This document shows, piece after piece, positions 1-11,273 of a stretch of DNA of 64,000 bases. Both the position numbers and the translations under genes were made by a program. The DNA is from Amycolatopsis rifamycinica (GTDB taxonomy: Bacteria > Actinomycetota > Actinomycetes > Mycobacteriales > Pseudonocardiaceae), in assembly GCF_000695625.1 (NCBI RefSeq), contig NZ_JMQI01000016.1, positions 1-64,000 of the forward strand, in the 5' to 3' direction. Every line of letters begins with the position of its first letter. Positions within the stretch are counted from its first letter, which is position 1. The notes beneath the pieces were generated by a model, which worked only from the letters and a program-made list of their open reading frames with translations, searched no databases and was not told the origin of the DNA.

Positions 1-1594
1 CCCCGAGCCGGCGCAGCCGGCCGGCCACCCCCTCGGCGAGCCGGTCGAGCTCGCGGTAGGTGAGGGTGGCGTCGGCGGCGACCACGGCGACCGCGTCGGG
101 GGTCGTGGCCGCCCGCTCCGCCAGCAGCTCGTGCACCAGGGCGCCGGGCAGCTCGGCCGGGGTCCCGGCCTGCCAGCCGGCCAACGTGGCCAGCTCGCCC
201 GCCGGCAGCACGGCCAGCTTATCGACGGGCCGGTCCGGGGCCTGCGCGGCGGCGGTCACGACGCGGACGTAGCGCTCGGCGATCCGCTCGGCGGTCCCGG
301 GCTCGAACAGGTCCGTGTTGTACTCCAGCCGCCCGGTCAGGCCGGCGGGGGTGCGGGCGAGGCTCAGCGTGAGGTCGAACCGGGCCGTGCCGGTGTCACC
401 CAGCACCGGGCTCACCTCGCAGCCGTCCAGGCGGAGCCCCGCGCCCTCCTCCTCGTACCGGTAGCTGAACAGCACCTGGAACAACGGGTTCTGGGCCAGG
501 TCGCGGTCCGGGTGCAGTTCTTCGACGAGCTTCTCGAACGGCAGGTCCTGGTGGGCCAGCGCGCCCTTGACCTCGGTCCACAGCCGCCGGATGAGCTCGC
601 GGAACGTCGGGTGCGCCGCCAGGTCGCAGCGGAGCACCAGGGTGTTGGTGAAGAACCCGATGAGCCCGGCCAGTTCCGGCCGCTCCCGCCCGGAGACGGG
701 GGTGCCGACGACGACCTCGTCCTCGCCCGCGTGGGCCCGCAGCAGGACGGCGAAGGCCGCAAGCAGGACGCTGAACAGCGTGGCCCCTTCCGCCCGGCCC
801 AGCTCTTCCAGCCGCTGGACCGGGGCGAGCGGCAGCTCGAACGTCAGCGCCGCGCCCCGGTAGCTCTGCACCGGCGGCCGGGGGTGGTCGGTGGGCAGGT
901 GCCGCGTGGGCATCCCGGCCAGCCGGTCCGTCCAGTACGCCAGCAGCCGGTCGAGTTCGGGCCCGTCGAGCGTGTCCTGCTGCCACTCGGCGAAGTCGGC
1001 GTACTGCATGGGCAACTCGGGCTCTCGCCGGTCCGCACCCGCCAGCGCGGCCCGGTACTGGGCCTCGAGTTCCCGGCCCAGCACCCCGACCGACGACGCG
1101 TCGCAGGCGAGGTGGTGCACGGTGATCAGCAGCCGGTGCCGCCGGTCGGCCAGGCGCAGCAGCCGGGCCCGGATGACCCGGCCGGCCACCAGGTCGAACG
1201 GGGTGCCGGCCTCCTCGTCCGCGAGCCGCGCCACCTCGTCCGCCGTCCGGCCGGGTGCGGTCAGGTCGACCACGGGCACGGACACCGGGACCGGCGGGAG
1301 GACCACCTGGTGCGGTGTCCCGCCCGTCGACCGGAACGCGGTGCGCAGGATCTCGTGCCGCCGCACGACTTCGGTCAGCGCCTGTTCGAGCGCGGGAACG
1401 TCCAGCGGGCCGGTGATGTCGTAGCCGAGCGGGACGTTGTAGACCGCGCTGCCCGGCTGCAGCTGGTCGAGGAACCACAGCCGCCGCTGCGCGTACGACA
1501 ACGGCGTTTCACTGTCCTCTTGGGACCTCTGCCGCAGCAGGGCGGCGAGCTGCGCCCGCCGATCCCCGGCCTCCGGTTCGATGGTTGTGCTCAC
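1..1594 (-). CDS. Non-ribosomal peptide synthetase, partial (condensation domain and start of an adenylation domain)
   Basis: This is the N-terminal part of a second NRPS; its C-terminus lies beyond the left edge of the window. The GTG start at 1594 overlaps the stop of the upstream NRPS in a GTGA junction, so the two are translationally coupled. Residues 30-460 are a condensation domain, beginning with [13 protein letters not shown] and carrying the active-site motif as HHLACDAS near residue 160, so the usual final Gly of HHxxxDG is Ala. From about residue 480 an adenylation domain begins ([17 protein letters not shown]) and runs off the edge. The absence of an N-terminal adenylation domain means it extends a chain delivered by the upstream NRPS, adding the third residue of this assembly line. 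There is no docking domain I can name. Confidence 0.9.
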   Translation of the reverse strand, partial: MSTTIEPEAGDRRAQLAALLRQRSQEDSETPLSYAQRRLWFLDQLQPGSAVYNVPLGYDITGPLDVPALEQALTEVVRRHEILRTAFRSTGGTPHQVVLPPVPVSVPVVDLTAPGRTADEVARLADEEAGTPFDLVAGRVIRARLLRLADRRHRLLITVHHLACDASSVGVLGRELEAQYRAALAGADRREPELPMQYADFAEWQQDTLDGPELDRLLAYWTDRLAGMPTRHLPTDHPRPPVQSYRGAALTFELPLAPVQRLEELGRAEGATLFSVLLAAFAVLLRAHAGEDEVVVGTPVSGRERPELAGLIGFFTNTLVLRCDLAAHPTFRELIRRLWTEVKGALAHQDLPFEKLVEELHPDRDLAQNPLFQVLFSYRYEEEGAGLRLDGCEVSPVLGDTGTARFDLTLSLARTPAGLTGRLEYNTDLFEPGTAERIAERYVRVVTAAAQAPDRPVDKLAVLPAGELATLAGWQAGTPAELPGALVHELLAERAATTPDAVAVVAADATLTYRELDRLAEGVAGRLRRLG

Positions 1595-4500
1595 TGCTGC
1601 ACCTCGGTCCCCTCCGCGGTTCCCCCCGCGTCACGCAGGAGCGACGCGACCTCTTCGTCACTGAGCCGGTCGAGCTCGGACAGCAGCCGCGTGGCCGTGC
1701 GGCGCGTACCCGGCCGGATGGGACCGGGACCCGTTCCGGCCGTCGCCATCGACACGGCGTCCGCCAGGTTCGCCACCGTGGGGCGCTGGAGGAACCGCGC
1801 GATCGGCACTTCGACCCCGAAGGCGTCGTTGACCTGGGTCACCAGCCGGGCCGCCAGCATGGAGTGGCCGCCGACGCGGAAGAAGTCGTCGTCGCGCCCC
1901 ACCGGCCGGTCGCGGAGCAACGCCGACGCCAGCTGCGCGACGCGTTCCTCCGTCGGGGTCCGCGGGACCTGTTCCGCCTCGGGGACGACGACCGGGGTGC
2001 TCGGCGCCAGGGCGGCCAGCGCGGCGTGGTCCACCTTGCCGTGTTCGGTGAGCGGCAAGGAGGGGAGCACCACGACCTCGGCCGGCACCAGGTACGCGGG
2101 CAGCCGGTCCCGCGCGAAGGCCAGCAGCTCTTCGTCGGGGGCGGTCCCGGTCCGGCCGTCGCGGCAGACGTACGCCACGAGTGACAGCTCGCCGCCGCCC
2201 TCGGGCGCGCGGGCGATGACCGCGGCCTCCCGCACCTCCGGGTGCTCCCGGAGCGTGGCCGCCACCTCGCCGGGCTCGATCCGGAACCCCCGGATCTTCA
2301 CCTGCTCGTCCACCCGGCCGAGGAACTCCAGCTGCCCGTCGGGCAGCCAGCGGACCAGGTCGCCGGTGCGGTAGAGCCGGGCGCCGGGCCGGTCGGAGAA
2401 CGGATCGGGCGGGAAGCTCTCCGCGGTGAGCGCCGCGCGGTTGACGTAGCCGCGGCCGACCCCGTCCCCGCCGACGTGGAGCTCGCCGCGGACGCCGGTG
2501 GGCACCGGCTGTCCCTCGGCGTCCAGCACGTAGGCGCGGAGCCCGCCGATCGGGCGGCCGATCGGCGGCCGCGATCCGGCCGGCCCCGGCGGGACGAGCC
2601 CCGCCGTCGCCACGACCGTGGTCTCCGTCGGTCCATAGTGGTTGTACAGCCGGAACGGCAACCCTTCGGGCGGCGCGGCCGGCAGCGCGTCGCCACCGGT
2701 CAGCAGCGCCCGCAACGCGGCGTCGGCGGGCCACGGCTCGGCCAGCACGGCGGCGGCGACGGGGGTGGGCAGGAACGTGACGGTGACGCGCTCGTCGCCG
2801 AGCCAGCGCACCAGTTCCGCCGGTGCCGCCCGCAGGTTCGGCGGCACGACGCACAGGGTGGCGCCCGCCGCCAGTGCCGGCCAGATCTCCCACGTCGACG
2901 CGTCGAACCCGGGGCTCGCGAACAGCGTGGTCCGGTCGTCCGGGCCCAGCTCGTACTCGGCCAGGTGCCAGCCGGTCAGGTTCGCCAGCCCCCGGTGCTC
3001 CAGCGCCACGCCCTTGGGCCGTCCGGTCGATCCCGACGTGTAGATCAGGTACGCCAGGCGGTCCGGGGCGGCCGGGACACCGGCGTCGACCGGCCCGTCC
3101 GCGACGGGGGCGTCGCCCAGGTCGAACACGCGGAAGCCCGTGCCGGGCGCCGGCAGCCGCGACCGCAGCCACGGCGCGACGAGCACCTTCCGCACGCCCG
3201 CGTCCTGCAGCATGTAGGAGACCCGCTCGGCCGGGTAGCTCGGATCGACGGGCAGGTAGCACCCGCCGGCCAGGAGCACCGCGAGCTCGCCGAGCACCAG
3301 CTCGGCGGAGCGGTCGGCGTACACCGCCACCGGTTCCTCGGCGGCGATGCCGGCCTTCCGCAGTTCGCCGGCCAGCCCGGCGGCGCGCCGCCACAGCTCG
3401 CCGTAGGTCAGCTGTCCTTCCGGCCAGCTGACCGCGACCGCGTCCGGCCGGGTCCGCGCCTGCCGCGCGATCAGCTCGGTCACCGGCTCGGTGGCGGCCG
3501 TCGCGGGCCCGTGGGCCCAGCGGCCGAGCTGGTCCGCCTCGGCGTCCGGGAGCAGGCGCAGCGCGCCCACCCGCGTGTCCGGCTCGGCCACCGCGTCGGC
3601 GAGCAGGGTCAGGTAGTGCGTGATCATCCGCGTCATGGTGGCTTCGTCGAACAGGTCCGACGAGTGCTCCCAGATCATCGCGAGGTCGTCGTCCTCGGGA
3701 CTGGGCGCCCGGCCGAGGCGCTGCTCGGCGCGGGGGATCACGATCACGTTGAGGTCGGACTTGGCCGTGCGGTTCGAGCGTTCGGTGACCCGGCCGGTGA
3801 GCCCGCCGAAGTCGATGTCCGGCACCGCGGAGTCGTGGAAGCTGAACATGACCTGGAACAGCGGGGTGCGCGACGGGTCGCGGGCCGGGTCGATCGCGTC
3901 GATCACCGCGTCCACCGGGGTGTCCGACCACGCCAGCGTCTCGGCCACGCTCACCCGCACCTGCTCGAGCAGGTCGCTGAACGACTGGTCGGGCGAGACC
4001 TTCGTGCGCAGCACCAGCGTGTTGACGAGCATGCCGAGCAGCGGTTCGAGCTCGGGGATGGTCCGGTTCGCCGCGCCGGTCCCGACGAGCATGTCGCGCT
4101 GCCCGGTGTAGCGGTTCAGCAGGGCCGCGAAGCCCGCGTACATGGTGGCGAACAGCGACACCTTGTGCTGCCGGCTGAAGGCGCGCAACGCGCGGGACAG
4201 CTCGGCCGGCAGCAGGATGCGCGGGGCCCGGCCGCGGAAGGACATCACCGGCGGCCGCGGCCGGTCGGTGGGCAGCTCCAGCGTGTCCGGTGCGCCGGCC
4301 AGCCGGGCGGTCCAGTGGTCGACGTGCGCCCGCAGCACGTCGCCCTGCATCCAGTCCCGCTGCCAGTACGCGTAGTCCGCGTACTGGACGGCCAGTTCGG
4401 GCAGCGGCGAGGGTTTCCCGGCGGCGAAGGCGGGGTAGAGGACCCGCAGCTCGGACAGGAACATCGACAGCGACCAGCCGTCGTGGACGAAGTGGTGCTC

Positions 4501-6672
4501 CACGTGCAGGAAGGTGTTCTGGTCGTCCTCGTGGCGCAGCAGCACCCAGCGGGCCAGCGGCGGCTTGTTCAGGTCGAACGGCTCGCGCAGTTCCGCGGCG
4601 ACGGCGTCGTCGGCGTCGGCGGCCGGGACGTCGAGCACCTTCAGCGGCGCCTCGGCTTCCGCCACCGGCTGCTGGTGGCCGACCCCGTCGATCGAGACGA
4701 ACGCCGTCCGCAGCACCTCGTGCCGCCGGACGATCTCGTTGAGCGCGGCGCGCAGCGCGTCGACGTCCACCTTGCCGTGCAACGACACCGTGGCCTGGAA
4801 GTTGTAGGCCAGGTTGCCCGGCGAGACCTGCTCGAAGAACCAGACCCGTTCCTGCGGCAGGGACAGCGGGATGGGCCGGTCACGGGGGACGCGGCGCGGC
4901 GGCGGCGGGATCGGCTGGATCAGCGGGGACACGGGTTCGTGCCCGTTGCCCGCGGTCGCGGCGGCCCGCTCGTCGACGATGGCGGCGAGGCCGGCCACGG
5001 TCCGGGCTTCGAACAGCTCCGCCACGCTCACCGCGGCGTTCAGCTCGGTCGCGAGCGGGACCGCCAGCTTGCCGACGAGCAGCGAGTTCCCGCCCAGTGC
5101 GAAGAAGTCGTCGTGCACGCCGATCTCGGTGAGGCCGAGCAGCCCGGCCACGATCCCGGCCACCGCGACCTCGGTCGGGGTGCGCGGCGCCACGACGTCG
5201 TCGGCCAGTCCGGCGGCGGCCCGGTCGGGGGCGGGCAGCGCGGTCCGGTCGACCTTGCCGTTGGGGGTCAGCGGCAGGGCGGGCAGCTGGACGACCGCGG
5301 ACGGCACCATGTAGGCGGGCAGCCGGGCCGCGACGAAGCCGGTCAGCTCGGCCGGCACGGCGGTGGAGACGACGTAGGCGACCAGGCGCGCGTCCGGGCG
5401 GCCCGAGTTTTCGACCGCCACGAAGGCGTCGCGGACCGCCGGGTGCTGTTTGAGCACGGTGGCGATCTCGCCGGGTTCGATCCGGAACCCGCGGATCTTG
5501 GCCTGGTCGTCGTACCGGCCGATGTACTCGAACACCCCGTCGGGCCGCCGCCGGACCTTGTCGCCGGTCCGGTACATCCGCTGCCCGGGAACGGTGATGT
5601 CCGGCACGAACGCCGCGGCGGTGCTCGCCGGGTCGCCCAGGTAGCCACGCGCCACGCAGTCGCCGGCCAGGCACATTTCGCCGGCCTCGCCGTCGGGCAC
5701 GGGGTCGAGCCCGTCGAGCACGTAGCAGCGCACGCCCTCGACGGGCACGCCGATCGGCGGCGGCACGGGCCCGCCCGGGACCACCTCGCAGGCGGTCACC
5801 TTCACCGTGGTTTCGGTGGGGCCGTAGAGGTTGATGACGGGGAACGGCAGCCCGTCCGGCACCCCGCGCTGCATCGCCGAGCCGCCGGTGTGCAGGAACC
5901 GCAGCGCGGTGTGCGCCGGCCACGTCTCGTCGAGGATGGCCTCGGCCAGCGGGGTGGGCAGGAAGGTGACGGTGATCCGCTCGTCGGCGAGCCAGGTGGC
6001 GAGCTCGGGCGGCGACGTGCGGACCTGGGCCGGCGGGATCACCAGGGCGGCACCGGCGGTCAGGGTGAACCAGATGTCCTGGACGGAGACGTCGAACCCG
6101 GGACTGGCCAGCAGGGTGGACCGGTCGGTGGGCCGCATGTCGTAGGTCCGGTGGTGCCAGCGCATCAGGTTGGCCAGCCCGGCGTGGGTCACCGCGACGC
6201 CCTTGGGCAGGCCGGTGGACCCCGACGTGTAGATCACGTACGCCAGTGCGGCCCCGTCGGGCCGGAGCGGGGCCGCGTCGGCCGCGTCCGGTGGTTCTTC
6301 GGTCAGGTCGACCAGCAGGACGTCGTCGCCGAGCGGTGCGCCGCCGGACACCAGCGGCGCGGTGCTGAGCACCGCGGCGGCGCCGGAAAGCTCCAGCAGC
6401 TGGCGGATCCGCGCGGCGGGGTGGGCCGGGTCGAGCGGCAGGAAAGCCCCGCCCGCCAGCAGGATGGCCAGCTCGGCGACGACCAGTTCCGCGGACCGGT
6501 CGGCGTAGACGGCCACGACGGTGTCCTGGCCCACCCCCCGTTCGGTGAGCCGGCTCGCCAGACCGGACGCGTGCGCGGCCAGGCTGCGGTAGGTCAGCTG
6601 CCGGTCGCCGTCCTGCACCGCGACCGAATCCGGTGCCTCGGCCACCCGGGCGTGGAATTCATCAAGCACCAT
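1591..6672 (-). CDS. Non-ribosomal peptide synthetase, domain order A-T-C-A-T
   Basis: A 1693-residue two-module NRPS that starts directly with an adenylation domain, as expected for a chain-initiating enzyme. A1 covers about residues 15-480 ([11 protein letters not shown] near 150), T1 has its phosphopantetheine Ser in LGGNSLLVG near 529, the condensation domain carries an intact HHFVHDG near 729, A2 has [11 protein letters not shown] near 1210, and T2 has VGGHSMLAA near 1602. Reading the A2 specificity pocket by eye gives D-A-W-F-L-G-H-V-V-K, one residue from the leucine code DAWFLGNVVK; the last Lys is assumed. A1 reads D-V-Q-F-H-G-L-V-K, which I do not recognise. The ATG lies 8 bp after the mbtH-type gene and has GAAGGA upstream. 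No thioesterase or epimerase domain is present. Confidence 0.95.
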   Translation of the reverse strand: MVLDEFHARVAEAPDSVAVQDGDRQLTYRSLAAHASGLASRLTERGVGQDTVVAVYADRSAELVVAELAILLAGGAFLPLDPAHPAARIRQLLELSGAAAVLSTAPLVSGGAPLGDDVLLVDLTEEPPDAADAAPLRPDGAALAYVIYTSGSTGLPKGVAVTHAGLANLMRWHHRTYDMRPTDRSTLLASPGFDVSVQDIWFTLTAGAALVIPPAQVRTSPPELATWLADERITVTFLPTPLAEAILDETWPAHTALRFLHTGGSAMQRGVPDGLPFPVINLYGPTETTVKVTACEVVPGGPVPPPIGVPVEGVRCYVLDGLDPVPDGEAGEMCLAGDCVARGYLGDPASTAAAFVPDITVPGQRMYRTGDKVRRRPDGVFEYIGRYDDQAKIRGFRIEPGEIATVLKQHPAVRDAFVAVENSGRPDARLVAYVVSTAVPAELTGFVAARLPAYMVPSAVVQLPALPLTPNGKVDRTALPAPDRAAAGLADDVVAPRTPTEVAVAGIVAGLLGLTEIGVHDDFFALGGNSLLVGKLAVPLATELNAAVSVAELFEARTVAGLAAIVDERAAATAGNGHEPVSPLIQPIPPPPRRVPRDRPIPLSLPQERVWFFEQVSPGNLAYNFQATVSLHGKVDVDALRAALNEIVRRHEVLRTAFVSIDGVGHQQPVAEAEAPLKVLDVPAADADDAVAAELREPFDLNKPPLARWVLLRHEDDQNTFLHVEHHFVHDGWSLSMFLSELRVLYPAFAAGKPSPLPELAVQYADYAYWQRDWMQGDVLRAHVDHWTARLAGAPDTLELPTDRPRPPVMSFRGRAPRILLPAELSRALRAFSRQHKVSLFATMYAGFAALLNRYTGQRDMLVGTGAANRTIPELEPLLGMLVNTLVLRTKVSPDQSFSDLLEQVRVSVAETLAWSDTPVDAVIDAIDPARDPSRTPLFQVMFSFHDSAVPDIDFGGLTGRVTERSNRTAKSDLNVIVIPRAEQRLGRAPSPEDDDLAMIWEHSSDLFDEATMTRMITHYLTLLADAVAEPDTRVGALRLLPDAEADQLGRWAHGPATAATEPVTELIARQARTRPDAVAVSWPEGQLTYGELWRRAAGLAGELRKAGIAAEEPVAVYADRSAELVLGELAVLLAGGCYLPVDPSYPAERVSYMLQDAGVRKVLVAPWLRSRLPAPGTGFRVFDLGDAPVADGPVDAGVPAAPDRLAYLIYTSGSTGRPKGVALEHRGLANLTGWHLAEYELGPDDRTTLFASPGFDASTWEIWPALAAGATLCVVPPNLRAAPAELVRWLGDERVTVTFLPTPVAAAVLAEPWPADAALRALLTGGDALPAAPPEGLPFRLYNHYGPTETTVVATAGLVPPGPAGSRPPIGRPIGGLRAYVLDAEGQPVPTGVRGELHVGGDGVGRGYVNRAALTAESFPPDPFSDRPGARLYRTGDLVRWLPDGQLEFLGRVDEQVKIRGFRIEPGEVAATLREHPEVREAAVIARAPEGGGELSLVAYVCRDGRTGTAPDEELLAFARDRLPAYLVPAEVVVLPSLPLTEHGKVDHAALAALAPSTPVVVPEAEQVPRTPTEERVAQLASALLRDRPVGRDDDFFRVGGHSMLAARLVTQVNDAFGVEVPIARFLQRPTVANLADAVSMATAGTGPGPIRPGTRRTATRLLSELDRLSDEEVASLLRDAGGTAEGTEVQQ

Positions 6673-6680
6673 CTCGCACG

Positions 6681-6911
6681 CTATCCTTCACTGTGAGAGT
6701 GGGTGGCCGGACCGGTTTGCGCCGCCGCCCGGCGCAGGCTCAGCGGGCGCATGTCCGTCCAGACTTCGCCGATGTGCGCCAGGCATTCCGCCTTGGAACC
6801 GCTGACCCCGTCACCGCGCCAGCCGAGCGGCAGGTCGCGGTCGGCGGGCCAGATCGAGTACTGTTCCTCGTCGTTCAGCACGACCACAAAGGACTGGGTG
6901 TCGCCGTCCAA
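6681..6911 (-). CDS. MbtH family NRPS accessory protein
   Basis: MbtH-like proteins bind adenylation domains and are needed for folding or activity of many NRPSs. The chosen TTG start at 6911 follows a GGAGG ribosome site at 5-nt spacing and gives 76 residues, the normal family size. An upstream in-frame start would add 29 residues that do not resemble the family. The family signature is complete: [10 protein letters not shown], then LPLGW, then [18 protein letters not shown]. It lies 8 bp upstream of the NRPS and is surely cotranscribed with it. The C-terminal tail (THSHSEG) is slightly longer than usual. Confidence 0.92.
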   Translation of the reverse strand: MDGDTQSFVVVLNDEEQYSIWPADRDLPLGWRGDGVSGSKAECLAHIGEVWTDMRPLSLRRAAAQTGPATHSHSEG

Positions 6912-7078
6912 GGGTTCCTCCGATTCGGGCGGATACGGGTTGAGGCGATGGCGATCGCTGCGGGAGATCGCGCGAACAAGCCGCGTTCGGCGTCGCACAA
7001 CCGGGTTTTTCCCCGGTGCGGACGGCCGTCCCCCGTGCGTTCCACGCCACCAGCATGGGCCGCATCGGTGCCCGAAAA

Positions 7079-7099
7079 TAGAGTATGGCAGTTACTCTA
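7079..7099. promoter_or_regulatory. Inverted repeat, candidate operator between NRPS and metK units
   Basis: The arms TAGAGTA and TACTCTA are perfect reverse complements separated by 7 bp (TGGCAGT). The site sits in an unusually AT-rich patch of the divergent region. On the minus strand, TAGAGT inside the arm also resembles an actinomycete -10 element. The symmetry fits binding of a dimeric regulator controlling the NRPS unit. No candidate regulator gene lies beside it, so the binding protein is unknown. Confidence 0.4.
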
Positions 7100-7239
7100 G
7101 TGCTCGCCGCCGTTTTTGCACGGGCCGCATTTCACCGCCGATCGGCTAAATGCCGTGACGTGGATCACTGGCGGCGGGAAGCCGTTAGGCGGAATGGCGG
7201 CGCCGATTCGGCCGGATCGAGGCGTGAACGCGACCGTGA

Positions 7240-7268
7240 TTGACCTCCGATCGTCTCCCGTTTACCGT
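7240..7268 (+). promoter_or_regulatory. Candidate SigA-type promoter for metK
   Basis: TTGACC at 7240-7245 and TACCGT at 7263-7268 are separated by 17 bp, matching the housekeeping consensus (TTGACA, TAnnnT). It would give a leader of about 135 nt before the metK ATG. Confidence 0.4.
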
Positions 7269-7413
7269 GTGGCTTCTGCCGCATTCGTGCGCCGGGGGAG
7301 CAATCGGCAAGCCGGTGATCATTTTCCGCGGGCCGGGCAGCGGCTTCCCGCGTGTGTCCACTGTGTACCCCCGCGCCGGCGTCACGCCTACCCGATCACC
7401 CTGGAGACCCGCC

Positions 7414-8607
<1,194 letters not shown>

Positions 8608-8609
8608 CC

Positions 8610-9602
8610 ATGCGCATCGCCGTGACCGGCTCCATCGCCACCGACCACCTGATGGTGTTCCCCGGCAGCATCACCGACCAGCTCGTCCCGGAGCGGCTCG
8701 AGCGGGTGTCCCTGTCGTTCCTGGTCGACGACCTGCACATCCACCGCGGCGGCGTCGCCGCGAACATCGCCTTCGGGCTCGCCCAGCTCGGCCTGACCCC
8801 GGTCCTGGTCGGGGCGGTCGGCGCGGACTTCGGCGACTACCGCGCCTGGCTGGAGAGCCACGGCGTCGACACCGCCTCGGTGCACGTGTCGGCGACCCGG
8901 CACACGGCGCGGTTCCTCTGCACCACCGACGAGGCCCAGAACCAGATCGCCTCGTTCTACGCCGGGGCGATGAGCGAAGCCCGCGACATCGACCTCGCCC
9001 GCGTCGCCGCCCACCACGGTGGCCTGGACCTGGTCGTGATCGCCCCCAACGACCCCGACGCCATGCTCCGGCACACGCGTGACTGCCGCGCGCACGGCTA
9101 CCGCTTCGCCGCCGACCCGTCGCAGCAGCTGGCCCGCCTGACCGGCCCCCAGGCCCGCACCCTCGTCGAGGGCGCCGAGCTGCTGTTCACCAACGAATAC
9201 GAACACGACCTCCTGCTTTCGGTCACGGGCTGGACCCGTGACGCCGTGCTGTCGCGGGTCGGGCGCTGGATCACCACGCTCGGCGAGAACGGCGTCCGGA
9301 TCGAGTCGCGGACCGAACCGGCGCTCACGATCCCGGCCGTGCCGACCGGCGTCGTCGTCGACCCGACGGGCGTCGGCGACGCCTTCCGCGCCGGGTTCCT
9401 GGCCGGGCTGAGCCGCCGGACCGGGATCGAGCAGGCGGCGCGGATGGGCGCCACCCTGGCCAGCCTCGTCCTCGAATCGGCGGGCGGGCAGGAGTACGTG
9501 TTCACGCCCGGGGAGTTCCTGTCCCGGCTGCACGTCACCTACGGCCCCGCGGCGGCCACCGACATCGAACACCGGGTTCTCGTCGGCGACGCCGGCTTGT
9601 GA
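8610..9602 (+). CDS. PfkB-family carbohydrate/adenosine kinase
   Basis: A 330-residue ribokinase-fold kinase, best matched to the actinobacterial adenosine kinase type (ATP + adenosine to ADP + AMP). The N-terminal lid and substrate region contains the Gly-Gly of HRGGVAANIAFGLAQLG (residues 47-48). The C-terminal signature DPTGVGDAFRAGF (251-263) supplies the anion hole and catalytic Asp257. It begins 2 bp after metK, so the two form an operon. Adenosine arises when S-adenosylhomocysteine from methyl transfer is split, so pairing with metK fits a SAM-recycling unit. No SAH hydrolase lies next to it. A different sugar or nucleoside substrate cannot be excluded. Confidence 0.82.
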   Translation: MRIAVTGSIATDHLMVFPGSITDQLVPERLERVSLSFLVDDLHIHRGGVAANIAFGLAQLGLTPVLVGAVGADFGDYRAWLESHGVDTASVHVSATRHTARFLCTTDEAQNQIASFYAGAMSEARDIDLARVAAHHGGLDLVVIAPNDPDAMLRHTRDCRAHGYRFAADPSQQLARLTGPQARTLVEGAELLFTNEYEHDLLLSVTGWTRDAVLSRVGRWITTLGENGVRIESRTEPALTIPAVPTGVVVDPTGVGDAFRAGFLAGLSRRTGIEQAARMGATLASLVLESAGGQEYVFTPGEFLSRLHVTYGPAAATDIEHRVLVGDAGL

Positions 9603-9720
9603 ACCGCGTCCCGGGCGGGTCGTCGTCGAGGTTCGGGACGAGCTTTTCCGCGGCCGATCCGGACAGGATCTGACCTATCTGGCCGATACCGTGAAATCAC
9701 CGACTCGAAGGGATTTCACG

Positions 9721-10236
9721 ATGACTGCCACCCCCGCCGGCTACACCACCGTCGCCCCGTGGATCGTCACCAAGGACACCGGGGCGCTGCTGGACTTCGT
9801 CACCGCGGCGTTCGGCGGCGTGGAACTGGGCCGGGTACCGCTGGAGGACGGCACCATCGGGCACGCCGAGATCCGGATCGGCGACACCGTGGTGCTGGCG
9901 TTCGACCAGCACGACGACTGGCCGGACCTGCCCTCGCTGCTGCGTGTCTTCGTGCCCGACGCCGACCTCGCGTACACCGCCGCGCTGCAGGCGGGGGCCC
10001 GCGAGGTGACGGCCCTGTCGGACAACGCCTTCGGCCAGCGCGGCGGCCGGGTCCGCGACCCGTTCGGCAACATCTGGTGGATCACCGCGGTGGTCGAAAC
10101 GGTGGCCCCGGAGGAGGGCATGCGCCGCCTGGACGAGCCGCGGTACCAGGAGCAGATGCGGTTCGCCCAGGAAACGCTCGACGCCGAACTCGGCGGCCGC
10201 GCCCGGGGCCGGGCGAGCGCGGTGCGCAGGCCGTAG
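9721..10236 (+). CDS. VOC (glyoxalase/PhnB-like) family protein
   Basis: A 171-residue single-domain VOC protein. The start at 9721 has GAAGGG 10 nt upstream; a GTG at 9691 would add ten residues. The fold is seen in PWIVTKDTGALLDFVTAAFGGVELGR at the N-terminus and DPFGNIWWI near residue 115, the usual end of the second half. Members bind metals or small molecules and range from glyoxalases to antibiotic-binding resistance proteins. The metal ligands are not clear enough to assign a reaction. It is convergent with the MerR gene and shares its terminator region. Confidence 0.75.
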   Translation: MTATPAGYTTVAPWIVTKDTGALLDFVTAAFGGVELGRVPLEDGTIGHAEIRIGDTVVLAFDQHDDWPDLPSLLRVFVPDADLAYTAALQAGAREVTALSDNAFGQRGGRVRDPFGNIWWITAVVETVAPEEGMRRLDEPRYQEQMRFAQETLDAELGGRARGRASAVRRP

Positions 10237-10403
10237 CGACGCGCGGGCACCCCACCGGGGGAGTGCGGCAGCTGTTCGGCGGCGGGGGAGACGCCCGGAT
10301 CGGGAGCCAGGTTCAGCGACCGCCCCTGACGTCACCGGCGGGAGGCCGTGCCGGCGGTGATCCCTGCCGAGACGCGGCCCCGCGCGGGTCTCGGCCGTCG
10401 AAT

Positions 10404-10442
10404 CGAGGTGTACCACCCGCAGGGGGCCGGCGGTACACCTCG
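10404..10442 (-). terminator. Hairpin terminator after the MerR gene
   Basis: The arms CGAGGTGTACC and GGTACACCTCG form a perfect 11-bp stem with a 17-nt loop, beginning 6 nt after the MerR stop codon. It lies between convergent genes and may end transcription from both sides. There is no U-run, which is common for actinomycete terminators. Confidence 0.6.
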
Positions 10443-10447
10443 CAGCC

Positions 10448-10780
10448 TCAATCGACGGGGTGGGGACTGGTGTTGCGTCGTCGGGCTTCGTGGAGCTGGT
10501 CTTCGAGGGAGATGATGCGGCACGCGGCGTCGATGGCGGTGCCCTCGTCGACGAGCTGTCGTACTCGCGCGGCGATGCGCAGTTGGTGGCGGGAGTACCG
10601 GCGGTGTCCGCCGGCGGAGCGTTGCGGCTCGATCAAGCCGGCTTCGTCCAGGCTGCGGAGAAAGTTCTGGGTGGTGCCGAGCATCTCGGCGGCCCGGCCC
10701 ATGGTGTACCCGGGGTAGTGCTCGTCGTCGAACTTGTCGGCCGATCCGGGGCCGGCCGGGGCGTGTTGGTCTGGGATCAT
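10448..10780 (-). CDS. MerR-type helix-turn-helix regulator
   Basis: A 110-residue protein dominated by a MerR DNA-binding domain: YTMGRAAEMLGTTQNFLRSL (residues 24-43) is the helix-turn-helix, followed by the wing motif GGHRRYSRHQL and a short coiled stretch ending in ISLEDQLHEARR. There is no ligand-binding domain and no cysteine suited to metal sensing. The ATG is preceded by GGAGGTGGA. The gene has a leader of about 455 nt with its own promoter and a perfect 15-bp hairpin just before the ribosome site, so expression is probably controlled at the RNA level or by autorepression. Its target is unknown; the divergent neighbour is the Nit1C operon. Confidence 0.85.
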   Translation of the reverse strand: MIPDQHAPAGPGSADKFDDEHYPGYTMGRAAEMLGTTQNFLRSLDEAGLIEPQRSAGGHRRYSRHQLRIAARVRQLVDEGTAIDAACRIISLEDQLHEARRRNTSPHPVD

Positions 10781-11237
10781 TCCACCTCCGCATCACAAGG
10801 GACCCCGGGTGCCACGAACGGCACCCGGGGTCCCAGGGTTGGGGTTTCACCATTATCAGCCGACGCGACCGCCGGCCTTCTGTACTCGCGCCGTCCGGCC
10901 GTGAGACCGGTGACGCGGGGATCGCTCATTCGTAACCGAGAACCACCTGCCAATCCGATGGGACTGCGGTACCCGCGCGGCACTACTGCCCAGCCGCCGC
11001 GGGCGATCCAATGATGTTCCCGTTCCCTTCTCTCCTGTGTGTATTCCTTACTGGGTACTGCTTCCGCGGTCAGCACCGGCTCGAACCCTTCGGCCACCTG
11101 ACCGCCTTCACTGCGTACTGCTCCGGTCACCAGCCGAGACCTGTTCACTGATCGGCCCCGTGCTGCCTGACCCTGTCTCACCTCGCGGGTAGTTACGTCC
11201 TCTCCCGCGCCTGCTTGACGTTGTCTCTCTCCGTACG
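10781..11237 (-). ncRNA. Long untranslated leader of the MerR gene, candidate structured RNA or sRNA
   Basis: Transcription from the minus-strand promoter at 11244-11273 would produce about 455 nt before the MerR start codon. The interval is lower in G+C than its surroundings and contains no credible gene; the one long frame on this strand begins upstream of the predicted transcription start. It contains segments able to pair (CCCGC...GCGGG around 10960-11000) and repeated GCAGTAC-type words, and it ends in a perfect 15-bp hairpin. It could be a regulatory leader, or an independent small RNA terminated at the hairpin. I do not recognise an Rfam family. Confidence 0.4.
10799..10834 (-). promoter_or_regulatory. 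Perfect 15-bp hairpin ahead of the MerR ribosome site
   Basis: GGGACCCCGGGTGCC and GGCACCCGGGGTCCC are perfect reverse complements with a 6-nt loop. Its end lies 18 nt before the MerR ATG, directly upstream of the GGAGG ribosome site. On the coding strand it is followed by TTGTG, not a U-run. It may act as an attenuator, an sRNA terminator, or a DNA operator for the MerR dimer. Confidence 0.6.
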
Positions 11238-11243
11238 AGGAGA

Positions 11244-11273
11244 ACTCTACACACACCGAGCACCGAATGTCTA
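11244..11273 (-). promoter_or_regulatory. Strong SigA-type promoter reading toward the MerR gene
   Basis: On the minus strand TAGACA (11268-11273) and TAGAGT (11244-11249) are separated by 18 bp. The -10 matches the actinomycete housekeeping consensus and the -35 differs from TTGACA at one position. Transcription should start near 11237. Confidence 0.5.

Larger units (their letters stand above)
6912..7413. other. Divergent intergenic region, mbtH-NRPS versus metK
   Basis: About 500 bp with no convincing gene separate the leftward mbtH-NRPS unit from the rightward metK pair, so both promoters must lie here. It holds a perfect 7-7-7 inverted repeat at 7079-7099 and a plausible rightward promoter at 7240-7268. 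Reading frames that cross it have no ribosome sites and no recognisable protein. I could not match a known SAM riboswitch in the metK leader. Confidence 0.6.

Noticed and set aside
131-6696. Very long plus-strand open frames opposite the NRPS genes (747 and 1484 residues)
   Set aside because: They are antisense shadows of GC-rich NRPS genes: no ribosome sites, no family motifs, and Gln/Arg/Gly-rich composition typical of such shadows. The minus strand encodes clear A, T and C domains.
7300-7413. A SAM riboswitch upstream of metK
   Set aside because: I looked for SAM-I and SAM-IV core motifs and found none that I can support by eye.
10777-11256. A 159-residue minus-strand frame upstream of the MerR gene
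   Set aside because: It starts upstream of the predicted transcription start, has no ribosome site, matches no family and passes through the 15-bp hairpin. Treated as untranslated leader.
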